Translations under genes and position numbers: made by a program | Part shown: positions 8,137 through 17,378 of the stretch, one piece after another | Position numbering within the stretch: position 1 is the stretch's first letter | Layout of the letters: every line of letters begins with the position of its first letter | Source of the DNA: Amycolatopsis roodepoortensis | GTDB taxonomy: Bacteria > Actinomycetota > Actinomycetes > Mycobacteriales > Pseudonocardiaceae | Assembly: GCF_014873915.1 (NCBI RefSeq) | Contig: NZ_JADBEJ010000004.1 | Location: forward strand, 992,001-1,056,000 | Reading direction: 5' to 3' | Length of the DNA stretch: 64,000 nucleotides | The notes under the pieces: model-generated | Seen by the model: only the letters and a program-made list of their open reading frames with translations | Databases searched by the model: none | What the model was told of the DNA's origin: nothing

Positions 8137-9150
8137 TCAGGCCTTCGCGGCCTTGCGCAGCTCGTGCGGCAGCGCGAACGCGATCTTCTCGTTGGCCGTG
8201 GTGACCTCGTCGACGCTGTCCCAGCCGCGCTCGGCCAGCCACGCCAGCAGGTCCATGACCAGCACCTCCGGCACCGAAGCACCACTGGTGACACCGACGG
8301 TCTCGACACCTTCGAGCCACGCTTCGTCGACTTCGTGCGCGAAGTCGACCAGGTGCGACGCGCGCGCCCCCGCCTTCAGCGCGACCTCGACCAGCCGCTT
8401 CGAGTTGGACGAGTTCTGCGAGCCGACCACCAGCACCAGGTCGCACTCGGCGGCCATGGCCTTGACCGCGACCTGGCGGTTCGTGGTGGCGTAGCAGATG
8501 TCGTCACTGGGCGGGTCGGCCAAGCCGGGGAACTTGTCCCGCAGCTGATCGACGCGCTCCATGGTCTCGTCGACCGAAAGGGTGGTCTGCGACAGCCAGA
8601 TGACCTTCGACGGGTCGCGGATCTCGACCTTGTCGACGTCTTCGGCGGTGTCGACGAGCTGCACCTTGTCGGGCGCCTCGCCGGCCGTGCCTTCGACCTC
8701 TTCGTGGCCTTCGTGACCGATCAGCAGGATGTCGTAGTCGTCCTTCGCGAACCGGTTGACTTCCTTGTGCACCTTCGTCACGAGCGGGCAGGTCGCGTCG
8801 ATGGTCCGCAGGTTGCGCTCGGCGGCCTCGGCGTGGACCGCGGGCGAGACGCCGTGCGCGGAGAACACCACCAGCGCGCCTTCCGGCACCTCGGAGGTCT
8901 CGTCGACGAAGATCACGCCGCGTTCGCGCAGGGTGTCCACGACGTGCCGGTTGTGCACGATCTCCTTGCGCACGTACACCGGTGCGCCGTAGAGCTCGAG
9001 TGCCTTCTCGACGGCGATGACCGCGCGGTCGACACCGGCGCAGTAGCCGCGTGGCTTGGCGAGCAGGACACGTTTGCCACCTGCCGGCACACCGGACTCG
9101 GTGATCGTCGGACTGCCGGCGGGCGTGATTCCGGGACTCGCAGAACTCAT
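8137..9150 (-). CDS. ispH: 4-hydroxy-3-methylbut-2-enyl diphosphate reductase (IspH/LytB)
   Basis: Last enzyme of the MEP pathway; it reduces HMBPP to IPP and DMAPP with a [4Fe-4S] cluster. The three cluster cysteines are visible at Cys37 (PRGYCAGV), Cys121 (IDATCPLV) and Cys219 ([11 protein letters not shown]), and the substrate motifs SAHGVSP and TSGASVPE are present. The ATG at 9150 gives 337 residues; the frame continues upstream without family-like sequence. It is divergent from the xseA operon, as in M. tuberculosis lytB2. The ferredoxin reductase at 13.8-14.8 kb could help supply electrons, which is only a suggestion. Confidence 0.97.
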   Translation of the reverse strand: MSSASPGITPAGSPTITESGVPAGGKRVLLAKPRGYCAGVDRAVIAVEKALELYGAPVYVRKEIVHNRHVVDTLRERGVIFVDETSEVPEGALVVFSAHGVSPAVHAEAAERNLRTIDATCPLVTKVHKEVNRFAKDDYDILLIGHEGHEEVEGTAGEAPDKVQLVDTAEDVDKVEIRDPSKVIWLSQTTLSVDETMERVDQLRDKFPGLADPPSDDICYATTNRQVAVKAMAAECDLVLVVGSQNSSNSKRLVEVALKAGARASHLVDFAHEVDEAWLEGVETVGVTSGASVPEVLVMDLLAWLAERGWDSVDEVTTANEKIAFALPHELRKAAKA

Positions 9151-9301
9151 GCCCCCAGGGTACGGGCTGCCCCGGGGGCTCCTCGCACTCACGTTCAGGT
9201 GACCAGGGATCCCCTCCAAAGGATGTGCGTGGAGTCACGTCCGGTGAGCCGACACACCCGTTCGGTTGGGCAGGATGGCCCGGATACGGCAGGCTAGACG
9301 C

Positions 9302-9976
9302 ATGAAGCCTCTCCCGCTCCCCCTCCGGGTCGCCGCGGGCCTCGCCGTCACCACCGCCGAGCGGGTTCGCGAACTTCCCAAGCAGCTCACCGGGCTCCCC
9401 GTCACGGTGGTCAGCCAGGTACTCCAGTTCTCCATGCGCGTCCAGCAGCACGTCACCGAGCTCGCGATCAAGGGCGACGACGCCCTGTCGGGCCTCCGCC
9501 CGGTCGAGGACACGCCCAGCTGGGCCACCTTCGACGAAGATCTCCCGCCCGACCTGGGTGAACGCCGGTACGAACGTGACTCGTGCGTCGTCCCGCTCCG
9601 GGAGGACGCCGCGGTCCCCGAGCCGCGCGCCGAGACGAACGGGCGCCTGCACGATCTCGAAGCCCTCACCGAGGACCCGTGGGCCGAGGAGGAGCGCGCA
9701 CTCGCCGAGGACCACGCCGACGGCGAGTTCGACAGCGCGGCCGGCAACGCGAGCGCGCCCGTCACCTCCGGCCCCGCCGGGCTGGACGACTACGACACGC
9801 TCACCCTGCCGCAGCTGCGCGCCCGCCTGCGCCGGTTCGACCTCGCGCAGCTGGAAGAGCTGCTGACCTACGAAAAGGCGAACGCCGACAGGGCTTCGTT
9901 CGTCGGCATGCTCGCGCGGCGCATCGGCAACGTGAAGAAGGCCGACGGCGACGGCGACAGCGCGGAAGGCCAGTGA
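9302..9976 (+). CDS. Lipid droplet-associated-type protein (Rv1109c-like)
   Basis: Conserved actinobacterial protein of 224 residues next to xseA. The N terminus (MKPLPLPLRVAAGLAVTTAE) is amphipathic and is followed by a helical segment with VVSQVLQFSMRVQQ, an acidic variable middle, and a conserved C-terminal domain (DTLTLPQLRARLRRFDLAQL, residues about 165-215). Homologues are annotated as lipid-droplet-associated proteins in some genomes; the biochemical role is not known to me. The last bases overlap the GTG start of xseA (GTGA), so it heads the xseA-xseB operon. Confidence 0.7.
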   Translation: MKPLPLPLRVAAGLAVTTAERVRELPKQLTGLPVTVVSQVLQFSMRVQQHVTELAIKGDDALSGLRPVEDTPSWATFDEDLPPDLGERRYERDSCVVPLREDAAVPEPRAETNGRLHDLEALTEDPWAEEERALAEDHADGEFDSAAGNASAPVTSGPAGLDDYDTLTLPQLRARLRRFDLAQLEELLTYEKANADRASFVGMLARRIGNVKKADGDGDSAEGQ

Positions 9977-11238
9977 GCGCCGAACCCACCTCCGCGACGG
10001 CGGGCCCCTCCACCACCGCCGAAAACCCGTGGCCGGTCCGCACGGTCGCCCGCAAGGTCGGCGAGTGGATCAACCGGCTCGGCGCGGTCTGGGTCGAAGG
10101 CCAGGTCACGCAGATCTCGGCCCGCCAAGGCACCAACACCGCCTTCCTGACGCTGCGTGACCCGTCCGCGGACGTCTCGATGTCGGTGACCTGCCCGATG
10201 GGGTTGCTGCGCACGATCGAACCGCCGCTGCGCGAGGGCGCGAGCGTCGTGGTGCACGCGAAGCCGACGTTCTTCATGAACCGCGGTTCGCTGAGCCTGC
10301 GCGCCAACGAGATCCGCGCGGTCGGCATCGGCGAGCTGCTGGCGCGGATCGAGCGGCTGCGGCGGCTGCTGGCCGCCGAGGGCTTGTTCGCGCCCGAACG
10401 CAAACGCAAGATCCCCTTCCTGCCCAAGGGGATCGGGCTGATCACCGGCCGCGCCTCCGCCGCCGAACGCGACGTGCTGGTGAACGCGCAGGCCCGCTGG
10501 CCGCATGTCGCGTTCAAGGTGATCAACACCGCCGTGCAGGGTTCGCTCGCCGTCCCGCAGATCCTCCAGGCACTGTCCAAATTGGACCGTGATCCGGACG
10601 TCGACGTCATCGTGATCGCCCGCGGCGGCGGCAGCGTGGAAGACCTGTTGCCGTTCTCCGACGAGGCGCTGTGCCGCGCCGTGTCCGCCGCTGGGACTCC
10701 GGTGGTCAGCGCCATCGGGCACGAGCCCGACACCCCGCTGCTCGACCACGTCGCCGATCTCCGCTGCTCGACGCCGACCGACGCCAGCAAGCGGATCGTG
10801 CCCGACGTGCGCGAGGAGACCCAGCGCGTCCGCCAGATGCGCGATCGCGGCCGCCGGGCGCTGCACGGCTGGGTGGACACCCAGGTCAGGCTCCTGAACC
10901 AGATGCGCAGCCGTCCCGTGCTCGCCGACCCGCTCGGCCCGATCCAGCGGCGCTCGGACGACGTCGAGATCCACCGTGAACGCGGGCGGCGCGCGATGCT
11001 GACCCTGCTCGCGAAGGACCAGGCCGAGATCGCCAGCGCCCGCGCGCGGCTGACCGCGCTCGGCCCGGCGGCGACCCTCGAACGCGGCTACGCCGTGGTG
11101 CAGTACACCGACGCGGAAGGCAACCTCCAGGTACTCCGGTCCGTCTCCGAAGTCGCGGACGGCGCGAAACTGCGCGTCCGCGTGGTCGACGGCGCGCTCG
11201 GCGCCGTCGTGTCGGGTACGCCGGAGGAGGAGCGTTGA
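9973..11238 (+). CDS. xseA: Exodeoxyribonuclease VII large subunit
   Basis: Catalytic subunit of exonuclease VII, which degrades single-stranded DNA from both ends. N-terminal OB fold (WVEGQVTQISARQGTNTAFLTLRD) is followed by the nuclease core with KGIGLITGRASAAERD, IVIARGGGSVEDLLPFSDE and SAIGHEPDTPLLDHVADLR, then a helical region and the C-terminal LERGYAVV segment. 421 residues from the GTG at 9973, whose TGA overlap with the preceding gene fixes the start. The stop overlaps the next start (TTGA). Confidence 0.96.
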   Translation: MSAEPTSATAGPSTTAENPWPVRTVARKVGEWINRLGAVWVEGQVTQISARQGTNTAFLTLRDPSADVSMSVTCPMGLLRTIEPPLREGASVVVHAKPTFFMNRGSLSLRANEIRAVGIGELLARIERLRRLLAAEGLFAPERKRKIPFLPKGIGLITGRASAAERDVLVNAQARWPHVAFKVINTAVQGSLAVPQILQALSKLDRDPDVDVIVIARGGGSVEDLLPFSDEALCRAVSAAGTPVVSAIGHEPDTPLLDHVADLRCSTPTDASKRIVPDVREETQRVRQMRDRGRRALHGWVDTQVRLLNQMRSRPVLADPLGPIQRRSDDVEIHRERGRRAMLTLLAKDQAEIASARARLTALGPAATLERGYAVVQYTDAEGNLQVLRSVSEVADGAKLRVRVVDGALGAVVSGTPEEER

Positions 11239-11636
11239 CGGCGACTTTCCTGCCTTTGACCATCGACGCCGCGAGACGTGCCGACGCGCCCGAGGTGCTG
11301 CGCAACGCGTTGCTGACCGACCGCGCGGCCGGCGAGTGCTGGACGGTGCTGCTGGCCGGATGCGACTTCGCTACCAAGCGCGGCCTCGACGCCCAGCTGC
11401 GCAAGCTCTCCGAAGCGACGGCCGAGCACGTCGGCACCCGATGGTGGTTCGCGGACGGCACGATGCACCGCAAACGGGTGGCGCGGGCCCAGGAGAACCT
11501 GGTCGCGGCGATCGCGGAGGGTGACGGTCAGGAGTTCGCTCTCGCCTTCGTGGGTTACGACAACGCCATGGCCGGCGCGGTAGTGTGCGCGGGTATCGGC
11601 AAGCACCGACGTCCGGTAGAAGGAAGCACAGCGTGA
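11235..11636 (+). CDS. Conserved hypothetical protein between xseA and xseB
   Basis: A 133-residue protein of unknown function in the middle of the exonuclease VII operon. It probably starts at TTG 11235, which overlaps the xseA stop and has a GGAGGAGG site just upstream. No known motif is recognised; it has two cysteines in the region [12 protein letters not shown] and VVCAGIG, and a conserved-looking [12 protein letters not shown] stretch. Its stop overlaps the xseB GTG (GTGA), so all three are translationally coupled. The strict coupling suggests a link to exonuclease VII, but that is inference. Confidence 0.7.
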   Translation: MTATFLPLTIDAARRADAPEVLRNALLTDRAAGECWTVLLAGCDFATKRGLDAQLRKLSEATAEHVGTRWWFADGTMHRKRVARAQENLVAAIAEGDGQEFALAFVGYDNAMAGAVVCAGIGKHRRPVEGSTA

Positions 11637-11866
11637 GCAAACCCGGTGGCGAGACTGCCGAACTCGGCTACGAACAGGCCCGCGACAGGCTCGTCGAGGT
11701 CGTCCGCGAGCTCGAAGCGGGCGGGCTGTCCCTGGAACAGTCGCTCGCCCTGTGGGAGAAGGGCGAGCAGCTGGCGAAGGTCTGCGAGCACCACCTCGAG
11801 GGCGCGCGCGAGCGGATCGAGGCGGCGCTTTCGTCCGTCGAGGACGAGACCGGCGACGGTCAGTGA
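11633..11866 (+). CDS. xseB: Exodeoxyribonuclease VII small subunit
   Basis: Short helical subunit (77 residues) that binds the XseA tail. Family pattern is clear: [20 protein letters not shown], then [20 protein letters not shown] and a final helix. GTG start at 11633 overlaps the preceding stop. Last gene of the operon beginning at 9302; glpX follows after 84 bases. Confidence 0.95.
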   Translation: MSKPGGETAELGYEQARDRLVEVVRELEAGGLSLEQSLALWEKGEQLAKVCEHHLEGARERIEAALSSVEDETGDGQ

Positions 11867-11950
11867 CGTTCACCATGCTCCTGTGCCACCGAACCGCCGT
11901 GGGTATCTGAGAGACTGGGACCCCGCCGAGTTCCTGACCCGGGAGGCCGC

Positions 11951-13021
11951 ATGCCCACCCCCACCTCGTCCGCCAGCTCTTCTCGACGCCCCGAAGCCCC
12001 CGACCGCAACCTCGCGATGGAATTGGTCCGCGTGACCGAAGCCGCCGCGATGGCCGCGGGCCGCTGGGTCGGGCGCGGGGACAAGATCGGCGGGGACGGT
12101 GCCGCGGTGGACGCGATGCGCCAGCTGGTCTCGACCGTGTCGATGCGCGGTGTCGTCGTCATCGGCGAGGGCGAGAAGGACGAAGCCCCGATGCTGTTCA
12201 ACGGGGAAGAGGTCGGCAACGGCGACGGGCCGGACTGCGACGTCGCGGTCGACCCGGTCGACGGCACGACCCTGATGGCCAAGGGCATGCCGAACGCGCT
12301 CGCCGTGCTCGCGGTCGCCGAACGCGGCGCCATGTTCGACCCGTCCGCGGTGTTCTACATGGAGAAGCTCGCCGTCGGCCCGGACGCCGCGGGCAAGGTC
12401 GACCTGGCCGCCCCGATCGCGGAGAACATCCGCCGGGTCGCGAAGGCCAAGAACTCCAGCGTCTCCGACGTCACCGTCTGCATCCTCGACCGGCCGCGGC
12501 ACGAAAAGCTGATCAAGGAGGTCCGCGAGGCTGGCGCCCGGATCCGCTTCATCTCCGACGGCGACGTCGCGGGCGCGATCGCCGCGGCCCGGCCGAGCAC
12601 CGGCGTCGACATGCTGCTCGGTATCGGCGGCACCCCCGAAGGCATCATCGCGGCCTGCGCGATGAAGTGCCTCGGCGGCGAACTGCAGGGCCGCCTGTGG
12701 CCGAAGGACGACGCGGAGCGCGAGAAGGCACTGGCCGCGGGCCACGACCTCGACCGCGTGCTCGGCAACGACGACCTCGTCCGCGGTGACAACGTGTTCT
12801 TCTGCGCCACCGGCGTCACCGACGGCGACCTGCTGCGCGGCGTGCACTACCGCGCGGGCGGCGCGACGACCCAGTCGATCGTGATGCGCTCGAAGTCCGG
12901 CACGGTCCGGATGATCGACGGCTACCACCGGCTGACCAAGCTCCGCTCGTACTCGTCCGTCAACTTCGACGGCCACCTCGACGATTCGCTGGAAGACGAC
13001 GTAGTTCCCCCGCTCCCCTAA
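11951..13021 (+). CDS. glpX: Class II fructose-1,6-bisphosphatase
   Basis: Gluconeogenic phosphatase converting fructose 1,6-bisphosphate to fructose 6-phosphate. GlpX motifs are evident: [15 protein letters not shown], the metal site [11 protein letters not shown] (residues 70-80), [12 protein letters not shown] (97-108), [14 protein letters not shown] and the C-terminal [17 protein letters not shown]. 356 residues, normal length. It is followed after nine bases by the protease gene, whose Shine-Dalgarno AAGGAG overlaps the glpX stop. Order xseB-glpX-fumC is the same as in mycobacteria, here interrupted by the protease and reductase genes. Confidence 0.96.
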   Translation: MPTPTSSASSSRRPEAPDRNLAMELVRVTEAAAMAAGRWVGRGDKIGGDGAAVDAMRQLVSTVSMRGVVVIGEGEKDEAPMLFNGEEVGNGDGPDCDVAVDPVDGTTLMAKGMPNALAVLAVAERGAMFDPSAVFYMEKLAVGPDAAGKVDLAAPIAENIRRVAKAKNSSVSDVTVCILDRPRHEKLIKEVREAGARIRFISDGDVAGAIAAARPSTGVDMLLGIGGTPEGIIAACAMKCLGGELQGRLWPKDDAEREKALAAGHDLDRVLGNDDLVRGDNVFFCATGVTDGDLLRGVHYRAGGATTQSIVMRSKSGTVRMIDGYHRLTKLRSYSSVNFDGHLDDSLEDDVVPPLP

Positions 13022-13030
13022 GGAGAAACC

Positions 13031-13798
13031 GTGCTCAAGCGCGTGCTCGTGGTCCTGCTCGCGGTGATGCTCCTCACGCCGGCCGGGCAGGCCACGGGCG
13101 CGGGTGACCTCGTCGGCGGCAGAGAGGCCGACGAGCCGTATCCGTTCATCGCGTCCCTGCATTCGGCCTCCGGTAAGGCTTTCTGCGCCGGGACGCTGAT
13201 CGCGGCGGACTGGCTGGTGACGGCCGGGCACTGTGTCGAGGGCAAGAACCCGGCGAACCTGAGCGCCCGGATCGGCAGCACCGACAACACCCAGGGCGGT
13301 GAGATCGCGAAGCTCGCCGAGATCGTCGTGAACCCGTCCTACAACCCCGAGCCCGAGCACGCGGGCGGCGATCTCGCGCTGGTGCGGCTGGCCGCCCCGG
13401 TGAAGGCGGCGCCGATCGCGATCGGCGCCGTCGTGGCGCCCGGCACGCCGACGCGGTTGCTCGGCTGGGGCCAGACGTGCCCGACTTCGGGCTGTGGCAA
13501 GGGTCCGGCGAAGTTGCAGCAGCTGGACACGAAGATCGTCGAAGGCGTGCGCTGCACCGCCAAGTTCGACGGTGCCGTCGAGTTGTGCACCGACAACCCG
13601 GGCGGGAACACCGGTTCGTGCTACGGCGATTCCGGCGGGCCGGAGATCGCCAAGGTCGACGAGAAGTGGGTGCTGCTGGGCACCATCAGCCGTCCGGGCA
13701 ACGCCGACCCGGTGTGCGCGACTTCGCCGTCGATCGCGACTTCGGTGGTGGCGTACGCGCAGTGGATCGCGGAGAAGATCACGCCGCCCGCGGCGTGA
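13031..13798 (+). CDS. Secreted trypsin-like serine protease (S1 family)
   Basis: Extracellular endopeptidase. A signal peptide of about 23 residues (MLKRVLVVLLAVMLLTPAGQ) is followed by a short activation segment and VGGREADEPYPF, where cleavage would create the mature N terminus. The catalytic triad is His67 (LVTAGHCV), Asp114 (GGDLALVRL) and Ser201 (CYGDSGGP). Asp195-like specificity pocket residues suggest trypsin-like cleavage, but this is not certain from sequence alone. GTG start with AAGGAG placed six bases upstream, overlapping the glpX stop; probably co-transcribed with it. Convergent with the reductase gene, two bases after its stop. Confidence 0.93.
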   Translation: MLKRVLVVLLAVMLLTPAGQATGAGDLVGGREADEPYPFIASLHSASGKAFCAGTLIAADWLVTAGHCVEGKNPANLSARIGSTDNTQGGEIAKLAEIVVNPSYNPEPEHAGGDLALVRLAAPVKAAPIAIGAVVAPGTPTRLLGWGQTCPTSGCGKGPAKLQQLDTKIVEGVRCTAKFDGAVELCTDNPGGNTGSCYGDSGGPEIAKVDEKWVLLGTISRPGNADPVCATSPSIATSVVAYAQWIAEKITPPAA

Positions 13799-13800
13799 CG

Positions 13801-14790
13801 TTACTCGGCGTTGCTCGAGTGCCCGGGGAACAGATGCGCGTCCGGGTCCAGCATGACCGCGATGTTGTTCACCGCCGTCGCCGCTTCGCCGAATCCGGTC
13901 GCGATCAGCTTCACCTTCCCCGGATACGCCGCGACGTCGCCCGCCGCGTAGACCCGCTCCCGCGGCGTCGCCATGGTCGAGTCGACGGCGATCGCGCGGT
14001 GGTCGATCTGGAGTCCCCAGCTTTCGATCGGCCCGAGATCCGCGGTGAAACCGAGCGCGGCGACGACCGTGTCGGCGCGCAGGATCTCGGGTTCGGCGCC
14101 CTTGACCTGGATCTCGACCTCCGCCAGCGTGCCGTCGCGGTCGAGGAACCGGGTGACCTCGGCGTCGGTGACGATCCGGACGCCCAGCTCCCGCGCCTGC
14201 CGCACGATCGACTCGGCCGCGCGGAACTTCGCGCGCCGGTGCACGAGGGTGACGCTCGCGGCGACCGGGTGCAGCGCGAGCACCCAGTCGAACGCCGAGT
14301 CCCCGCCGCCGACGACGACCACGTGCTGCCCTTCGTGCACTTTCAGCGAGGGCACGAAATGGACCATGCCGCGCCCGAGCCAGCCGTCGCCGGCGGGCAG
14401 CGGCCGCGGGGTGAACTCGCCGATCCCGGCGGTGATCAGCACGGCGCCGGCGCGCAGGACCTGCCCGCCGTCGAGGGTGACGGTGATGCCGCCCTCGACG
14501 CTTTCGAGTTTCTCGGCCTTGCGCCCGAGCAGATACGCCGGTTCGAACGGCGCCGCCTGTTCGAGCAGGCCCCGCACCAGATCGCGGCCGCGGACCTCGG
14601 CGAACCCGCCGACGTCGTAGATCATCTTTTCCGGGTACATCGCGGTGACCTGTCCGCCCGCCTCCGGCAGTGAATCCACGACGGCCATCGAAAGGCCGCG
14701 GAATCCCGCGTAGTAGGCGGCGAACAGACCCGTCGGACCGGCCCCGATGATGACGAGGTCGTACGACGTTTCCCCAGCGGACTCGCTCAT
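13801..14790 (-). CDS. Ferredoxin--NADP reductase, thioredoxin-reductase-like (FNR2 type)
   Basis: FAD/NADP-dependent oxidoreductase of 329 residues. FAD site IIGAGPTGLFAAYYAG (residues 14-29), NADP site VVVGGGDSAFDWVLAL, and the closing VYAAGDVAAYPGKVKLIATGFGEAATAVNNI are present. The redox-active CxxC of thioredoxin reductases is absent, which places it with the YumC-type ferredoxin/flavodoxin reductases. It is divergent from fumC across 113 bases. Confidence 0.88.
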   Translation of the reverse strand: MSESAGETSYDLVIIGAGPTGLFAAYYAGFRGLSMAVVDSLPEAGGQVTAMYPEKMIYDVGGFAEVRGRDLVRGLLEQAAPFEPAYLLGRKAEKLESVEGGITVTLDGGQVLRAGAVLITAGIGEFTPRPLPAGDGWLGRGMVHFVPSLKVHEGQHVVVVGGGDSAFDWVLALHPVAASVTLVHRRAKFRAAESIVRQARELGVRIVTDAEVTRFLDRDGTLAEVEIQVKGAEPEILRADTVVAALGFTADLGPIESWGLQIDHRAIAVDSTMATPRERVYAAGDVAAYPGKVKLIATGFGEAATAVNNIAVMLDPDAHLFPGHSSNAE

Positions 14791-14903
14791 TCGGCACTCT
14801 CCCGGCCGGTGGTGGGCGGCGTGATCGAGAACACATTCGATCCTAGCCCTCGCGTGCCGAAAGACACGGAGCGCGCCGGGAGGCCCTGCGCGAGACTTGG
14901 GGT

Positions 14904-16301
14904 ATGGCTGAACAGGAATACCGGATCGAACACGACACCATGGGCGAGGTGCGCGTCCCCGTCGACGCCCTCTACCGCGCGCAGACGCAGCGCGCCGTCG
15001 AGAACTTCCCGATCTCCGGCCGGGGCCTGGAGCGCGCCCAGATCCGCGCGCTCGGCCTCCTGAAGGCCGCCGCGGCGCGGGTCAACGCGCGGCTCGGCGT
15101 GCTGGACGCCGAGGTCGCCGAGGCCATCGCGAAGGCCGCGAACGAGGTCGCCGAAGGCAAGCACGACGCGCATTTCCCGATCGACGTGTTCCAGACCGGT
15201 TCCGGGACCTCGTCGAACATGAACGCCAACGAGGTCATCGCCACGCTCGCGTCGAAGGCGCTGGGCCGCGACGTGCACCCGAACGACCACGTCAACGCCT
15301 CGCAGTCCTCGAACGACACCTTCCCGACGACGATCCACGTCGCCGCGACGGAAGCAGTGCTCTCGGATGTGATCCCCGCTCTGGAGTATCTGGCCGACGC
15401 CATCGAGACGCGGGCGGGGGAATGGGCGGACATCGTGAAGTCCGGCCGCACGCACCTGATGGACGCGGTGCCGATCACCTTCGGCCAGGAGGCGGGGGCG
15501 TGGGCGTCGCAGGTCCGGTTCGGGGTCGAGCGGCTGAAGTCGGGACTGCCGCGGCTCGGTGAACTGCCGATCGGCGGGACCGCGGTCGGTTCCGGGCTGA
15601 ACGCGCCCGAAGGTTTCGGCGCTGCGGTCTCGCAGGAGCTGGCTTCGGTGACCGGCCTCCCGCTGACCGAGGCACGCGACCACTTCGAGGCGCAGGCGAC
15701 GCAGGACAGCGTCGTCGAGACGTCCGGGCATCTGCGCACGGTCGCGGTGTCGCTGAACAAGATCGCGAACGACCTGCGCTGGCTGGGTTCCGGCCCGCGC
15801 ACCGGCCTCGCCGAACTGGCGCTGCCGGATCTCCAGCCGGGTTCGTCGATCATGCCGGGCAAGGTGAACCCGGTGATCCCGGAGGCGACGCTGCAGGTGG
15901 TCGCCCAGGTGATCGGCAACGACGCGGCGGTGGCCTTCGCCGGCGCTGCGGGCAATTTCCAGCTCAACGTGAACCTGCCGGTGATCGCGCGCAACGTGCT
16001 CGAATCGGCGCGGCTGCTCGCGGCCGTCTCTCGGCTGCTGGCGGACAAGGTGTTCGCGGGCGTGACGGTGAACGCCGACCGCGCGCGCGAGTACGCCGAA
16101 GGTTCGCCGTCGATCGTGACGCCGCTCAACAAGTACATCGGCTATGAGGAGGCCGCCGCCATCGCGAAGCAGGCGCTCAAGGAGCTGAAGACGATCCGCG
16201 AGGTCGTGATCGAACGCGGTCACGTCGCGAACGGCAAGCTCACCGAAGCTCAGCTGGACGAAGCTCTCGACGTCCTCCGCATGGCGCGCGGAGGCCGCTA
16301 A
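14904..16301 (+). CDS. fumC: Class II fumarate hydratase
   Basis: TCA-cycle fumarase of the iron-independent class; interconverts fumarate and L-malate. 465 residues with the signature [11 protein letters not shown] near residues 313-323, the active-site segments [29 protein letters not shown] and [14 protein letters not shown] at 14904 after a TTGGGG stretch. Its TAA overlaps the TAG of the convergent tetR-type gene by two bases. Confidence 0.97.
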   Translation: MAEQEYRIEHDTMGEVRVPVDALYRAQTQRAVENFPISGRGLERAQIRALGLLKAAAARVNARLGVLDAEVAEAIAKAANEVAEGKHDAHFPIDVFQTGSGTSSNMNANEVIATLASKALGRDVHPNDHVNASQSSNDTFPTTIHVAATEAVLSDVIPALEYLADAIETRAGEWADIVKSGRTHLMDAVPITFGQEAGAWASQVRFGVERLKSGLPRLGELPIGGTAVGSGLNAPEGFGAAVSQELASVTGLPLTEARDHFEAQATQDSVVETSGHLRTVAVSLNKIANDLRWLGSGPRTGLAELALPDLQPGSSIMPGKVNPVIPEATLQVVAQVIGNDAAVAFAGAAGNFQLNVNLPVIARNVLESARLLAAVSRLLADKVFAGVTVNADRAREYAEGSPSIVTPLNKYIGYEEAAAIAKQALKELKTIREVVIERGHVANGKLTEAQLDEALDVLRMARGGR

Positions 16302-16879
16302 GCGCCGAGGGCGACCACAGCCGCATGAAGCGGTGAGGCGAGCGAAGCCGCCAGCCCACCTGAAGGCGGCGTCTCGGTGAACAGGTGCAGCCACGTCAGC
16401 ACCGGGCCGAGCAGAAGCGCGTGCACGAGAGCCGGATCGGGCCGTCGCGAGAGTTCCCCTCTCGCGACGGCCCGATCCAGCATCTGGACCAGATACCCGC
16501 GTTCACGGCCGAGGAACACCTCGCCGAACCGCGTTTCCAGCGCCGGATCCGCCCGGACGTCGGCGAGCAGCGATGGCAGTGCCTGCCGGAGTTCCGCACC
16601 GTCCAAAGAGGACTGGATCACCGCGAGGACCGCCGCCACGTCACCCCGCAGCGAGCCAGTGTCCGACGGCGGTTCGAGCTCGACGGGATGGATCACCGCG
16701 GCGAACACGAGCTCCGCCTTCGACCGCCACCGCCGGTACACCGCGGCCTTGCCGACCCCCGCCCGCGCCGCGACCGCGTCGATCGTGCAGCGCTGGTAAC
16801 CGGTTTCGGTCAGCAACGCCCGCACGGCCTCGCGGACCGCGTCGTCGATTCCTTCTTCCCTCGGCCTGCCTCGCGCCAT
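16298..16879 (-). CDS. TetR/AcrR family transcriptional regulator
   Basis: One-component repressor. The N-terminal helix-turn-helix ([32 protein letters not shown], quoted by its ends: [11 protein letters not shown] and AAVYRRW) is typical; the C-terminal domain resembles TetR_C_11-type ligand domains. Start taken at ATG 16879; a GTG at 16885 is also possible. The gene is divergent from the SRPBCC gene over a gap of about 40 bases that contains two direct ACAGTT copies, so it probably represses both itself and that gene. Ligand unknown. Confidence 0.9.
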   Translation of the reverse strand: MARGRPREEGIDDAVREAVRALLTETGYQRCTIDAVAARAGVGKAAVYRRWRSKAELVFAAVIHPVELEPPSDTGSLRGDVAAVLAVIQSSLDGAELRQALPSLLADVRADPALETRFGEVFLGRERGYLVQMLDRAVARGELSRRPDPALVHALLLGPVLTWLHLFTETPPSGGLAASLASPLHAAVVALGA

Positions 16880-16922
16880 GCCCACAGTTTACGAGACTGA
16901 CAGTTCCGTATATCGTCCGGGT

Positions 16923-17378
16923 ATGACCTGGACCAGAACGTCCCGCGAAATCCTCCCCTGCCCGCCGTCCGCGCTCTGGGCCCCGCTGGCCGACTTCACC
17001 CGGTGGCCAGACTGGGATCCCGACCTCGTCGGCGTCGAGCTGCACGGCCCCGCCGAGACAGGATCGACCGGTTTCCTCGTACCGAACGGATTCCGCGGCC
17101 GCGTGCACTCACGCGTCGCCGAGCCGTTCACGATCACGTCCTTGATCGAGGACCGCGAGATCGCCCTTCGCCAGCCGATTCCCCTGGGCGTCATGGATCT
17201 CGTGCTGAGCCTGACCGAGGTCGACGGCGGGACGGAATTCGTCCAGAAGGTCACCATGGGCGGGCCGCTGCGTTCGGTCATGGTCGCGATCATCGGCGGC
17301 GACGTCGTCAAGCACTTCGACGTCAAGTGCGCCAGGCTCGCCGAGCTTGCGACGGCGCAGGCCGATCGCGACGCCTGA
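16923..17378 (+). CDS. SRPBCC family protein (polyketide cyclase/dehydrase-like)
   Basis: Small hydrophobic-cavity protein of 151 residues with the START/Bet v1-like pattern WAPLADFTRWPDWDPDLVGVELHG at the N terminus and a long C-terminal helix. Substrate unknown. ATG at 16923 (MTWTRTS). It is divergent from the TetR-type gene, which is its likely regulator. Its last 270 bases lie antisense to the extended 3' end of the transporter gene on the other strand. Confidence 0.82.
   Translation: MTWTRTSREILPCPPSALWAPLADFTRWPDWDPDLVGVELHGPAETGSTGFLVPNGFRGRVHSRVAEPFTITSLIEDREIALRQPIPLGVMDLVLSLTEVDGGTEFVQKVTMGGPLRSVMVAIIGGDVVKHFDVKCARLAELATAQADRDA

Noticed and set aside
6909..8309. Long minus-strand open frame of 466 codons across the DUF6542 gene and repeats
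   Set aside because: It lies antisense to a gene with clear family features and is rich in Arg/Ala/Gly as expected for a shadow in high-GC DNA. It has no ribosome site or recognisable motif.
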